Positions 8,985 through 17,943 of a DNA stretch of 64,000 nucleotides are shown one piece after another (position 1 is the stretch's first letter; the number at the start of each line of letters is the position of its first letter). This DNA comes from Pelagimonas sp. (GTDB lineage: Bacteria > Pseudomonadota > Alphaproteobacteria > Rhodobacterales > Rhodobacteraceae): assembly GCA_025210455.1 (NCBI GenBank), contig JAOARQ010000057.1:1-64000 (forward strand), read 5' to 3'. The position numbers and the translations under genes were made by a program. The notes under the pieces were generated by a model that worked only from the letters and a program-made list of their open reading frames with translations, was not told the DNA's origin and searched no databases.

Positions 8985-10136
8985 CTAGGGAAAAGCCTGA
9001 TCAATCTTGTGCAACACATCCAGGCAGCGCTCTAATTGATCTATCGCGAGGAATTCGTCCGCCTTGTGGGCCTGTTCGATACTGCCGGGGCCACAGACCA
9101 CCACGTCCATACCAAGCTGTTGGAATATGCCTGCTTCGGTTCCGAAAGGTACAAGGTCGGCGGAGTTGGCGCCGGTGAGCGCATTGAGGAAGGTTTTGGC
9201 GGTGTTATCCCTGGTCGGTTCAAATGCAGTGACTTCACCGATGATCTCGGTTTCGATGGTTGCGGCTGGATAGACCGCGCGCATCGCGGGCAGGAGGGTG
9301 TCGTTGCAATAGGCCGAAATGCCCTCATTGACAAAGGTCGCATCGGCGGGGTGGACCGGGCGCATTTCCCAATCGACCTGCGCCTTTGGTGCGATGACGT
9401 TATGCACGCTGCCGCCATGTATCGCGCCGATGTTCAGCGTCGTCCAGGGTGGTTCGAAGGGGCTGTCTGACGGTGCACGTGTCTTGAGAGCCTCGCGCAG
9501 TTCCAGCAGGCGCGTGACGTAGCGTGCGGCAAACTCTACGGCGTTTACGCCCTGATCCGGGGCAGACCCATGGCCTTCCAGCCCCTGAATCCGTGTGGTG
9601 TATTCATAGCAGCCCTTATGGCCCTCAACGATGCGCATCTGGGTTGGTTCGCCGACAATCGCCATGGCGGGGCGATATCCGCGCTCTGACAGCAAACTGG
9701 CGAGATGCTGCGCACCGAGGCAGCCGGTTTCCTCGTCATAGGTAAAGGCGAAGTGAATGGGTCTGTCCCGGCGCGTTTTGGCAAATTCCGGTGCCATGGC
9801 CAGAATGGCCGCCAGAAATCCCTTCATGTCGCATGTTCCGCGTCCGTATAGCCGCCCGCCCTGTTCGACCATCTCAAATGGATCTGTGGACCAGATCTGA
9901 TCTGTGACGGGCACCACATCAGTATGCCCGGACAGGACAAGACCACCGTCGGTGTCGGGGCCAAGCGTCGCAAAGAGATTGGCCTTGAGACCGCTTGGGT
10001 CGTGGTCAATCTCGATTCGCGCGCCGCATGCCTCTAGCAGCCCGGCAATGTAATGGGTGATCGCCAGATTGCTGTCGGTCGACACAGTCGGGAAGGCGAC
10101 CAGCTGCCTGAGAATGTCCTTTGCCTGATCGAGCAT
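8985..10136 (-). CDS. M20-family deacylase, acetylornithine deacetylase (ArgE)-like
   Basis: This 383-residue metallohydrolase carries the M20 hallmarks: SGHTDVVPV (zinc His and Asp), GRGTCDMKGFLA (bridging Asp), TYDEETGCLGA (catalytic and zinc Glu) and a dimerisation domain with LEGHGSAPDQGVNAVE. The closest family is ArgE, which removes the acetyl group of N-acetylornithine. It starts 3 nt after the DoeA-like gene stop, so in this operon it more likely deacylates the product of that hydrolase. The stop codon TAG is inside the target duplication of the IS element, so the coding sequence was spared. Confidence 0.85.
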   Translation of the reverse strand: MLDQAKDILRQLVAFPTVSTDSNLAITHYIAGLLEACGARIEIDHDPSGLKANLFATLGPDTDGGLVLSGHTDVVPVTDQIWSTDPFEMVEQGGRLYGRGTCDMKGFLAAILAMAPEFAKTRRDRPIHFAFTYDEETGCLGAQHLASLLSERGYRPAMAIVGEPTQMRIVEGHKGCYEYTTRIQGLEGHGSAPDQGVNAVEFAARYVTRLLELREALKTRAPSDSPFEPPWTTLNIGAIHGGSVHNVIAPKAQVDWEMRPVHPADATFVNEGISAYCNDTLLPAMRAVYPAATIETEIIGEVTAFEPTRDNTAKTFLNALTGANSADLVPFGTEAGIFQQLGMDVVVCGPGSIEQAHKADEFLAIDQLERCLDVLHKIDQAFP

Positions 10137-10139
10137 CTG

Positions 10140-11324
10140 TCAGCGCTTTGTAAAGAGCTTGCGTTCGATCCCGCTTAGGGGTTCTGCTGCGCCGCTTTCC
10201 TGGATCAGGATTGTTTCCGTGGTTTCCAGCCCCCAACTGTCCATCCAGAGCGCGGGCATGAAGTGAAACACCATGCCCGGTTCCAGCACCGTGGTATCTT
10301 CGCTGCGGATTGAGGCTGTCCGTTCGCCCCAGTCGGGCGGGTAGCTCAGGCCAATGGGATAGCCCATCCGCCCCGACCGCGCGATTCCGTGTTTTGCCAG
10401 TACGGCCATAAAGGCATTGGCGATATCACAGGTGCGATTGCCCGCGCGCGCAGCATCAAGCCCGGCGGCGATGCCCTCCAGCTGGGCCTCTTCGGCGCGC
10501 AGCATGTCGTCTGTGGGGTCGCCGAGAAACACGGTGCGGCACAGCGGTGCATGATAGCGGCGGTAACAGCCTGACAGCTCAAAGAAGGTTGCTTCGCCCG
10601 CGCGCATGGGGGCACCGTTCCAGGTCAGATGTGCAGCCGTGGCATCCATACCTGACGGGGTAAGCGGAACGATGGCGGGGTAGTCACCCCAATCCTCGCC
10701 TACGCCGGTGATCCCGGCATGCATGATATCGGCCACCAGATCGTTCTTGCGCACGCCCGGCGACGCGCGGTCGATTGCCACTTTCATGACCTTGTCCGAA
10801 ATCGCTGCCGCTTTGCGGATAAAGCCAATTTCCGCCTCGGATTTGATCAGCCGCTGCCAATTGACCAACGCGGTGGCATCGACCAAGCTGGCATCGGGCA
10901 GCGACGCCGTCAGAACGGCGTGGGCTTTGGCTGAGTAATAATAGTTCTCCATCTCGACGCCGATGCGGGCCTGACCCAGCCCGCGCGTCCTGATCTGTTC
11001 GGCGAGGTCCTGCATAGGATGCACTTCGGTCGACTGCACAAAATGATCTTCGTAGCCGAGGATATTGTCATGGCTCATCCAGCAGGTGCGGCGCCCGCCC
11101 ATCATGTCCATATGGCGCCCCCACCAGATGGGGTCGCCCTCTGTCGTCAGAAGCACGCCCTGATGGACATAGAAGGACCAGCCATCATACCCCGTCAGCC
11201 AGGCCTGATTTGACGGATCGGTGACAAAGATCGCGTCCAGCCCGGCCTGCGCCATTGCGATACGGGTTTTGTCCAGCCGGCGCTGGTATTCCGCCTGATC
11301 AAATGGTGCATTTTCATATGTCAT
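10140..11324 (-). CDS. M24-family hydrolase resembling ectoine hydrolase DoeA/EutD
   Basis: This 394-residue protein has the creatinase-like N-terminal domain and the pita-bread catalytic domain. Segments such as VTDPSNQAWLTGYDGWSFYV, DNILGYEDHFVQST, and GYPIGLSYPPDWGERT resemble DoeA-type ectoine hydrolases, which open the ectoine ring to N-acetyl-diaminobutyrate. It sits between a class III aminotransferase and an M20 deacylase, so a hydrolysis-deacylation-transamination series is plausible. The usual EutE/DoeB-type deacetylase and the ectoine transporter genes are not in this window, so the true substrate may differ from ectoine. Confidence 0.8.
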   Translation of the reverse strand: MTYENAPFDQAEYQRRLDKTRIAMAQAGLDAIFVTDPSNQAWLTGYDGWSFYVHQGVLLTTEGDPIWWGRHMDMMGGRRTCWMSHDNILGYEDHFVQSTEVHPMQDLAEQIRTRGLGQARIGVEMENYYYSAKAHAVLTASLPDASLVDATALVNWQRLIKSEAEIGFIRKAAAISDKVMKVAIDRASPGVRKNDLVADIMHAGITGVGEDWGDYPAIVPLTPSGMDATAAHLTWNGAPMRAGEATFFELSGCYRRYHAPLCRTVFLGDPTDDMLRAEEAQLEGIAAGLDAARAGNRTCDIANAFMAVLAKHGIARSGRMGYPIGLSYPPDWGERTASIRSEDTTVLEPGMVFHFMPALWMDSWGLETTETILIQESGAAEPLSGIERKLFTKR

Positions 11325-11335
11325 GGCGCTCTCCC

Positions 11336-12709
11336 TTACCCTAAAACCGCTTGGACCGCGCGGGCTGTTGCGCTGACGATCCGGTCTGCTTCGTCTCTGC
11401 TGAGCGAGAAGGGCGGCGCAAAGCCCAAGATATCCCCCTGTGGCATGGCGCGGGCAATGATATCGTCTTGTTCCAGCAGTTTGGCGGCGATCTGCGGGCC
11501 GATCTTTTCACTGGCGTCAAAGAAAGTGCGATCGGCCTTGTCGGCGACAAACTCAACTGCGCAGAGCATCCCTTCGCCGCGCACGTCGCCAACATTGGCA
11601 TGATCGCTCAGGGCATCACGCATAGCCGCGTTCAGGTGGCCCCCGACGGATGCCGCATTTTCCACCAGATTGAGGTCATCGAGCAGCTTCAGGTTCGCGA
11701 CCCCCGCCGCTGCGCCAATCGGGTGCGCGGAATAGGTCCAGCCGTGGCCAATCGGGCCGTTTTCGTCCGTGCCCTGTTCCAGCACCTTCCACATTTTATC
11801 CGATACGATCGACCCCGACAGCGGCGCATAGGCAGAGGTGAGCCCTTTGGCGATGGTGATCAGATCGGGCCGCATTCCATAGTGATCAGAGCCAAACATC
11901 GTGCCCAGGCGGCCAAAGCCGGTGACAACCTCATCGGCAACCAGCAGAATATCGTGCTTGTCCAGAACGGCCTGAATGGCCTCCCAATAGCCTGTGGGGG
12001 GCGGCACGATGCCCCCGGTGCCCAAGACCGGTTCGCCGATGAATGCCGCGATGGTGTCCGCCCCTTCGCGCGCGATCAGTGCTTCCAGTTCGGCGACACA
12101 ATGGGCCACAAACGCCTCTTCGCTTTGCGCGAGATCAGCGCGGCGGAAATAATAGGGGGCTTCGGTATGAACCACCTGCGCCAGCGGCAGATCGAATTTT
12201 GCGTGAAACAGATCCAATCCGGTCAGCGATCCTGTCATCAATCCCGACCCATGATAGCCGCGCCATCGCGAGATGATCTTTTTCTTTTCAGGACGTCCAA
12301 GGATATTGTTGTAGTACCAGATCAGTTTGATGTTGGTTTCATTGGCATCTGACCCGGACAGGCCAAAATAGACCTTTGACATGTGATCGGGGGCGCGATC
12401 CAAAATCATCTTGGACAGGGTAATCGACGCCTCTGTCCCATGTCCGACATAGGCATGGTAATAGGCCAGTTCGCGGGCCTGATCGGCAATCGCCTGAGCA
12501 ATTTCAGACCGCCCATAGCCGACATTGACGCAGTACAGTCCGGCAAAGGCATCGAGCAACTGTTTGCCATCGCGGGTGTGGATATGGCTGCCCGCACCGC
12601 CTGTCACAACGCGATGCGGCAGGTCCCCCCGCGCGAAATCAGCGAGATGGGTGGAGGGATGGAAAAAGTTTTCACGATCCCATTGTTCAAGATGGTCATT
12701 GTGCAACAT
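11336..12709 (-). CDS. Class III pyridoxal-phosphate aminotransferase
   Basis: This 457-residue enzyme has the class III signature: GSDANETNIKLIWYYNN, IISRWRGYHGSG, LLVADEVVTGFGRLG (PLP Asp) and the Schiff-base lysine in ITIAKGLTSAYAPLSG. It resembles omega-amino-acid/diaminobutyrate-type aminotransferases. The start at 12709 is preferred since the upstream in-frame extension of 79 residues does not look like protein of this family. It is the first gene of the aminotransferase-M24-M20 operon (gaps of 11 and 3 nt). Confidence 0.85.
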   Translation of the reverse strand: MLHNDHLEQWDRENFFHPSTHLADFARGDLPHRVVTGGAGSHIHTRDGKQLLDAFAGLYCVNVGYGRSEIAQAIADQARELAYYHAYVGHGTEASITLSKMILDRAPDHMSKVYFGLSGSDANETNIKLIWYYNNILGRPEKKKIISRWRGYHGSGLMTGSLTGLDLFHAKFDLPLAQVVHTEAPYYFRRADLAQSEEAFVAHCVAELEALIAREGADTIAAFIGEPVLGTGGIVPPPTGYWEAIQAVLDKHDILLVADEVVTGFGRLGTMFGSDHYGMRPDLITIAKGLTSAYAPLSGSIVSDKMWKVLEQGTDENGPIGHGWTYSAHPIGAAAGVANLKLLDDLNLVENAASVGGHLNAAMRDALSDHANVGDVRGEGMLCAVEFVADKADRTFFDASEKIGPQIAAKLLEQDDIIARAMPQGDILGFAPPFSLSRDEADRIVSATARAVQAVLG

Positions 12710-13291
12710 GGCAAATCTCTCAGTCGATGGCGGCGCGCCGCCGGTTTTCGTGAAAGGAGCCTTGTGCACGCTTTGAGCCGTCTGGCCCAACCCGAGCAGA
12801 TCGGCTCCGCTCACCCGGACAGCAGCGCGCAATGCCTTTATTGCCAGGGCATTTGGAGTGAAGCATGAGAGCCTGGGGCGTCGCAATAGAATTTTTTGGT
12901 GCGGGCCCGATCTGGCATCCTCTGAACTGTGGGGGCGGGCCGCCAATTGCAGGGGCTGTGATCAGCGAACATCGAATTCGGATTTGGGCGTGTTTGATGC
13001 GACTGACCAACAGGGGCGGGACTGGGGGCGATCATCGATAGAGCAACGATGGGTGCCGTGGGACACAGACACCACCAGGGCGCAACCGCTGATGTCGTGT
13101 CAGGAACACACCCGCCGCCGTGACCCGATCCGCCTGCTGGCGGGCGTTGCCGTCAGACAGTTCCCTGTGTTCAATGATCGCGCCAATGACCAATGGTGGC
13201 GACAACACACCCGCTGCGGCGGTCAAAGTGGCGCTGGTATTGACAGCATTCAGCGCCGCATCATCGGCAACGGCTATGACATTGGGCGTCT
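12710..13291. other. Intergenic/junction region between the catabolic operon and the phage remnant
   Basis: This 582-bp stretch holds the presumed promoter of the aminotransferase operon and the left edge of the phage-derived DNA. Open readings occur on both strands around 13032-13385, but none matches a family I recognise. No attachment-site copy is visible here. Confidence 0.4.
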
Positions 13292-13705
13292 TCAAAGCCC
13301 CAAGCTGCGCCAGCACTCTGCCACGCGCACCTTGAACCCCGGCGATATTCCTCCGACCAACCCGGCCGTCAAAGCCCCCAGACAATCACGCACATAGCCC
13401 ACCTCTTTCAGGTCAGGCGCGATATGAGCCTCAAACGTCAGGGCGTCATCGGTGTCGATCACCTCAAGGCTGCCCGCTGACCGTGACGCCAAGGGGCGAT
13501 CAAAATCGTGATGCACCAGCAAATGTACATCGCTACCCGCTGCCAGAGATGGGCCAAAAGCCCGAGACTGGAATACCTCCCGGCGGCGTTCCCGACCATC
13601 TTGCAAGACAGTCGGGGCACCATACGGGAACCGGCCCCGCAGGACGGTTTCCCCGTCCTCAGCGGTGCGGACTTCAAGCCCGCCTTTGGAACCGGCCCAG
13701 AGCAC
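13292..13705 (-). CDS. HK97-type prohead protease, C-terminally truncated
   Basis: This protein resembles phage HK97 prohead proteases (family U35), which mature the capsid. Visible signatures are GRFPYGAPTVL, EVFQSRAFGPSL, LVHHDFDRPLASRSAGSLEV (with the catalytic His) and LTAGLVGGISPGFKV (with a Ser). After GFKV the sequence diverges and stops at residue 137, shorter than usual, so the gene is probably broken at the element's left edge. It begins with GTG overlapping codon 423 of the capsid frame. Confidence 0.7.
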   Translation of the reverse strand: MLWAGSKGGLEVRTAEDGETVLRGRFPYGAPTVLQDGRERRREVFQSRAFGPSLAAGSDVHLLVHHDFDRPLASRSAGSLEVIDTDDALTFEAHIAPDLKEVGYVRDCLGALTAGLVGGISPGFKVRVAECWRSLGL

Positions 13706-14973
13706 CAGCTTTGAATACCGGTCAGGATACGGGTTTGCACAGAGCGCGACACGGTCACATCCATCGTCGCCAGCGCTGTCAGCACCAAACCACCCGAGGC
13801 GGCTTCGCTATATGGGTCGCGGATCAGGTCAACAGCGCCCCACGTCCCGATGAAGAACGGGGCAACGCCGCCCGCAGTTGTGGTCAGAACGGCGCTGGGC
13901 GCCGCCGGATCACCGGTGGGCGCTGCCAGCGCATTGTGCGACATAACCACTAGTCCGAGGTTTTCGAATAGGCGATCAAACTCAAACTTATCCCCGTCTG
14001 TCCCTACCTGCTGAGCGTCCATGTAATCCCAAACCTCAGGCCGGATCAGGCCACGCACATTGCCGGGGCCAGTTGCCGCGTTTTGCGTGATGAACTTGAC
14101 CACCTCAGAACGGAAAGCCGCCCAAGAGGCAGAGGCATCCACTGCGCTGATCTCAATGCCCCAATCGGTGGCACCAGCAAATAGCCCTGTTGGCTCACCA
14201 TTTTCGCCGCTGCCCTGGAACACAGCCTTATCCAAGGCCTCTTCAATCGCCCCGTTCATGTCGCGGCGCACAGCCTGTTCCAGACCTGCCCCCGATTGCT
14301 GCAACGCTTTGCGGGTGATCTTCATCTGAATGCCCAGATTGTGATCTGGCTTCAAAGGGCGGTCCAATGTGGTGTAAGCGCTTGGCCCCGGCACATTTTG
14401 GTTTTCCCCAAGCGCCCAGCCAGCTTTCACCGCCGAAGTGGTGACCGGGTATTCCTGTTCACCCACGCCGACATTGACCATCTGGCCACCCATGCGCGAA
14501 GAAACGGAACCTGCAAACAGGCGCTCGATAATCGGGGCGGTGCGCACAGGGTCAGGCGTCCCGGCGGCTGTGGTTTCGCCCGCGCGCACCTCCAATGCTT
14601 CCCAGGGCACGGGAACACCACGATACCCGCCTGCGCTGCGCAATTCCGTTACGATTTCGCCCGTCTGGCCTGACAAGCTTGGGGTGCGGCCTTTGGGGTC
14701 AAGGGGATCCACGACCTGGCGCATTTCAAACCCGGCCATCAGGTCGTTCCATTCGCGATCAGAACGCGTCTCCAGCTCGGACCCAGCCTCGCGCCGCTCT
14801 TCATCTTCAGCAATCAGCGCCGCGCGATAGCGGGTTTCATTGGACCGGTATTCGCTGTCCAGTGTTTCCATCTGGCGGGTTTCGTCTTCGGACAGGGATT
14901 CATTCCCAACAATACCGGCCAGGGTCTGGCGGATCTCCGATTGGCGGCGGGCAATTTTGACACTATCGAGCAT
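13459..14973 (-). CDS. HK97-type major capsid protein, read through into the protease gene
   Basis: The frame codes for 504 residues. The first 422 look like an HK97 gp5-type capsid protein: an N-terminal charged scaffold-like region (about 1-85), then GGYRGVPVPWEALEV, LKPDHNLGIQMKITRKALQQSG, NGAIEEALDKAVFQGSG and TALATMDVTVSRSVQTRILTG. The last 82 residues are an out-of-frame reading of the protease gene and look non-native. Codon 423 is TGG where a TGA stop would overlap the protease start. Upstream of it lies an HNH gene 3 nt away. Confidence 0.85.
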   Translation of the reverse strand: MLDSVKIARRQSEIRQTLAGIVGNESLSEDETRQMETLDSEYRSNETRYRAALIAEDEERREAGSELETRSDREWNDLMAGFEMRQVVDPLDPKGRTPSLSGQTGEIVTELRSAGGYRGVPVPWEALEVRAGETTAAGTPDPVRTAPIIERLFAGSVSSRMGGQMVNVGVGEQEYPVTTSAVKAGWALGENQNVPGPSAYTTLDRPLKPDHNLGIQMKITRKALQQSGAGLEQAVRRDMNGAIEEALDKAVFQGSGENGEPTGLFAGATDWGIEISAVDASASWAAFRSEVVKFITQNAATGPGNVRGLIRPEVWDYMDAQQVGTDGDKFEFDRLFENLGLVVMSHNALAAPTGDPAAPSAVLTTTAGGVAPFFIGTWGAVDLIRDPYSEAASGGLVLTALATMDVTVSRSVQTRILTGIQSWCSGPVPKAGLKSAPLRTGKPSCGAGSRMVPRLSCKMVGNAAGRYSSLGLLAHLWQRVAMYICWCITILIAPWRHGQRAALR

Positions 14974-14976
14974 TCT

Positions 14977-15315
14977 TTATCCTTTCAGCTCAGTTGATTT
15001 CTTGCCGGGACGCGACAACGTCTCGACGGCTTGCCGCCAGTCCTGGCGGTCTTTTCGGGGCGGGGGATGCCCGCACTCGATCCGGGTTTTTCGGGTGTGA
15101 CAGCCGGGGCAAAGTGCTTGCAGATTGCCCGGTTCATAGGAAAGCTCAGGGTGGGTTCTCACTGGCTTGATGTGATCCACCTCTAATCGCCCACCACAGC
15201 CACAGGATTGGCAGCGAAAGCGGTCACGCTCAAGGATCTCTAACCGCAATGCCTTCCAGCGTTTGGTCCGGGTGACTTTGCGCGAATAGCGGTGATGCTC
15301 TTTACGAACACCCAT
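14977..15315 (-). CDS. HNH endonuclease of a phage head module
   Basis: This 112-residue protein has the zinc-bound HNH motif: CQSCGCGG, LEVDHIKPVRTHPE, NLQALCPGCHTRKTR. Such small HNH nucleases accompany HK97-type terminases and are needed for DNA packaging in several phages. Its ATG overlaps the stop of the upstream head-tail joining gene (TAATG), so translation is coupled. Confidence 0.9.
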   Translation of the reverse strand: MGVRKEHHRYSRKVTRTKRWKALRLEILERDRFRCQSCGCGGRLEVDHIKPVRTHPELSYEPGNLQALCPGCHTRKTRIECGHPPPRKDRQDWRQAVETLSRPGKKSTELKG

Positions 15316-15656
15316 TATTTTGCTCCTGACTTTGCTGTAATTTCGAGAAAGCCACGGACGCCGGGCACCTCTTTGATGCCGTCAATCTCATAGGTGGCAC
15401 CTTCATGATTGATGCGATCCATCCGAACGATGCTGCGCCCGAATGCCGTAGCCCGGATCACAAAACGCGTGACGAGACTATTTCCCCAAGCACCCGCGCT
15501 CAGGCGCTCACCGTCAGAAACATCACGGCGCTGCGCGAAAATCACCGGGCCAAACGCCCGCCACTCGCCTTTGGGGCCGCCCAATGACGGCACACCTGTT
15601 TCATGGAAACGCAAAATCTGGATCCGCCGGTCCAGGCTGCCCGCATTTAAAACCAT
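15315..15656 (-). CDS. Phage head-tail joining (head closure) protein
   Basis: This 113-residue protein starts MVLNAGSLDRRIQILRF, includes WAQRRD-like text (IFAQRRDVSDGERL) and RMDRINHEGATYEIDGIKEV, matching the small head-tail adaptor/joining family (SPP1 gp16/HK97 gp7 type). It overlaps the terminase end by 10 nt and the HNH start by 3 nt. Confidence 0.8.
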   Translation of the reverse strand: MVLNAGSLDRRIQILRFHETGVPSLGGPKGEWRAFGPVIFAQRRDVSDGERLSAGAWGNSLVTRFVIRATAFGRSIVRMDRINHEGATYEIDGIKEVPGVRGFLEITAKSGAK

Positions 15657-17224
15657 GCCATTCTCGCTTTCGTTTTGGGTTGCGCCGCGACCCGTGCCCC
15701 CTGCGCCACGGCAAGGACCGAGGCGGCAGCGGCATCAATCCGACCAGTTGATCGGGCCTTGGCGATTTTGATGTTGTTGGCCGGGTCTCTCAGACAGACG
15801 GTGTCAGCAAAGGCAGAGCGCAAAAGCGGCGACGGCTTAGCCTTCACCTGCCCGTCAAAGGCTGCCCGACGAAAGCGTTCGGCATCTTCGCCGCCATCGC
15901 GGAATCCCTGGCCGCGCCATACCAGCGGCGCGCGGATGCCAGCACGGGAAATGGCCTCACCTAATTCTGCCTGCTTATAGCGGTCCATCGTCAGCGCTAG
16001 GATTGGCTGATCCTCAACATGCCGCATGACTTCAACCAGCCAAGGGGCAACCGGAACCGTCTTGTCACCAAGGACGCTCAGCTCACTACGGTCCTGGATT
16101 TCCACATAGCGACCAGCCACACCATCAGACTGCCCCCTATCCAGAAGACCTTGCATTGAGGGGAAGGTTCCAACACATTCAAGACGCCCGGTTTCAGGCC
16201 AATAGAACGCGGCAGCAGTCATGGACGCTGACCCACCCAGATCAATGCCGATAACAACGCCGCCCTGACGTAGGGGCAAAGTATCGGTTTCGCAATTCAG
16301 CCATTCATCCAGCGTGATCAGCATGTCGCGGGCTTCACCGGACACGCGCTCATTGCGGTTATAGAGCCTGAACGAAGTGAGGCTGGAACCGCCACGTGCA
16401 ATCGCCCGCTTCGCCTGCGCTTCGAGCCAATCAAGCGAAGAACCGATGCCATGAGGGGCACCGGGATTGGCGATCAGCAGGCTTTCTGCGTCATCGGCTG
16501 GCAGACCAGGCGCAGGCCGGTGCTCCTGAACATAGGTTCCGGGCAAGGGATCGTCGATCCAGCGAGAGAAGGAATGGGCGTCATCGCTGGCGCTGGTGCT
16601 GATCAGGAAAGCCCACCCAGAGCGCTTACCCAGACCAGACAGCAAAGCATGTTCCAGCTCGTCGCCGCGATCTGCCGCCCAGTGGCCGCGTTCATCCAGA
16701 ATTGCCATGGTGGGGGCACCGCCAAGAGCAGACTTGCCGTCAGCAGCAATGACGCGAAAGACATGGCCGCCACCATCGCCCGTGTATTCGATTTCCAGCC
16801 GGGGCGCGCGACGGTAGATCAGCTTGCCTTGAATATCTGGGGGCAATGAGGATGCAAAGCCAGCCACAAAATCCCAGATGATGCGGCCTTGATCACGTGT
16901 TCGGGCGGCGGCGATGATCTCGCGCCGGGGCTGTGTATCCCAGATCCCCAAAAGACCACCCAGCGCAAGGCCAGCCGTGATGGCTGATTTGCCATTGCCG
17001 CGCCCGATGCTCAGGACCGCGTTCGCTGTGTCGTCGGCCAATGCCCCTTCAATATAGCGCTGCTGAAAGGGAGCCAGTGTGACAGGTTTTCCAGCGATCG
17101 GGCCTTCTGGAATGGCAAGCCCATGCATGAAATGCATAGCTCTTTCTGCCGGGGCCGCGTTTTCCAATTTCCCGCCGGGCGCGAAAATTGAAAACTCACA
17201 ACGACGGTTACCCCCACTCATCAA
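15647..17224 (-). CDS. Phage terminase large subunit (HK97/Terminase_1 type)
   Basis: The 525-residue product is the ATP-driven DNA packaging motor. ATPase motifs are seen (GRGNGKSA Walker A at about residues 73-80, MAILDERGHW Walker B) with a nuclease domain starting VVIGIDLGGSASM and further acidic sites. The start is uncertain: the annotated start is TTG at 17224 with an ATG next to it at 17221, and in-frame protein-like sequence (AWRKADGSTLDLKP) continues about 40 codons upstream without a good start codon, so the 5' end may be damaged. Confidence 0.88.
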   Translation of the reverse strand: MMSGGNRRCEFSIFAPGGKLENAAPAERAMHFMHGLAIPEGPIAGKPVTLAPFQQRYIEGALADDTANAVLSIGRGNGKSAITAGLALGGLLGIWDTQPRREIIAAARTRDQGRIIWDFVAGFASSLPPDIQGKLIYRRAPRLEIEYTGDGGGHVFRVIAADGKSALGGAPTMAILDERGHWAADRGDELEHALLSGLGKRSGWAFLISTSASDDAHSFSRWIDDPLPGTYVQEHRPAPGLPADDAESLLIANPGAPHGIGSSLDWLEAQAKRAIARGGSSLTSFRLYNRNERVSGEARDMLITLDEWLNCETDTLPLRQGGVVIGIDLGGSASMTAAAFYWPETGRLECVGTFPSMQGLLDRGQSDGVAGRYVEIQDRSELSVLGDKTVPVAPWLVEVMRHVEDQPILALTMDRYKQAELGEAISRAGIRAPLVWRGQGFRDGGEDAERFRRAAFDGQVKAKPSPLLRSAFADTVCLRDPANNIKIAKARSTGRIDAAAASVLAVAQGARVAAQPKTKARMAWF

Positions 17225-17712
17225 ATCGTCGGCATTGGGACCATTTGCGAAGAGGTCAGGCTGTGCATCTGTAGTTGCAGTGCTGACAGGCTTCAGATCA
17301 AGCGTTGATCCATCCGCCTTTCGCCAAGCTCTTTTTTCTTTGTTGCCGCCATGTCGTTTCTCGCGCGTATCTCTCTATCTCTGCCCACCTGCTCAATGGT
17401 GAGGGTCTGAGCGAAGGGCATAGGACGACTGCCCACGCTCGGAAGCGCGGCAGTCCCTATCCCTCCGCGTGATGATCCTGCTCAACGGAGCCGGGCCTTC
17501 GCTTTGGGCCCAACTGGTCATGCGCTCCTGCCAGTCGGTCGGTTGCTGCTTGCGACACCATGAGCGCGGTGCCGGGGATCGGGCCTCAACCTTTCGGACT
17601 GCCCTTTGCCTATGATCCCGCCCATGGTGGGCTTCCTTCCGTGGTGCCACCGTTGATTACCCGACCACCACTTCAGGCCTGCGTAAGGTGGCGCGCAGGT
17701 TCGCTTCATTCG
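17225..17712 (-). other. 488-bp gap in the head module; possible decayed small terminase subunit
   Basis: A small terminase subunit is expected just ahead of the large one but I cannot recognise it. The minus strand has a 63-residue reading (17518-17709) with basic composition that matches nothing I know. Frames are interrupted by stops. Probably a decayed gene. Confidence 0.35.
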
Positions 17713-17943
17713 CTACTTCTCGATCACCTCGAAATCTGGATTGCTGGGCGCGCTAAGTTCGGAAACCAGCCGCCGCATGATCTGCGCCTGCTTGGGTGAA
17801 GGACGCCACGACGCCCGCTTGCCGTGCTTGGCAATTGACCTGACAAAGCCTTGCAACCATTGGTCAGATCCGTCCGCCATCACGCGGCGCATAACGATGG
17901 GCCAGCGCGCGGTGAGGATCTCATCAAGCTCAAGCTCGGTCAT
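17713..17943 (-). CDS. Small phage-island protein of unknown function
   Basis: It encodes 76 residues beginning MTELELDEILTARWP, with a basic middle part (SIAKHGKRASWRPSPKQAQ) and IMRRLVSEL. I do not recognise a family. Its start overlaps the end of the connector gene by 4 nt (ATGA), so it belongs to the head-gene operon. Confidence 0.6.
   Translation of the reverse strand: MTELELDEILTARWPIVMRRVMADGSDQWLQGFVRSIAKHGKRASWRPSPKQAQIMRRLVSELSAPSNPDFEVIEK

Noticed and set aside
13032-13385. Open frame of 117 residues on the minus strand overlapping the end of the protease gene
   Set aside because: An opposite-strand frame of similar size exists, composition gives no clear winner and no family is recognised, so I treat it as unassigned junction DNA.
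17518-17709. Basic 63-residue frame ahead of the terminase, considered as the small terminase subunit
   Set aside because: No helix-turn-helix or terminase-like pattern could be read, and it does not overlap the neighbours as the other genes of the operon do.
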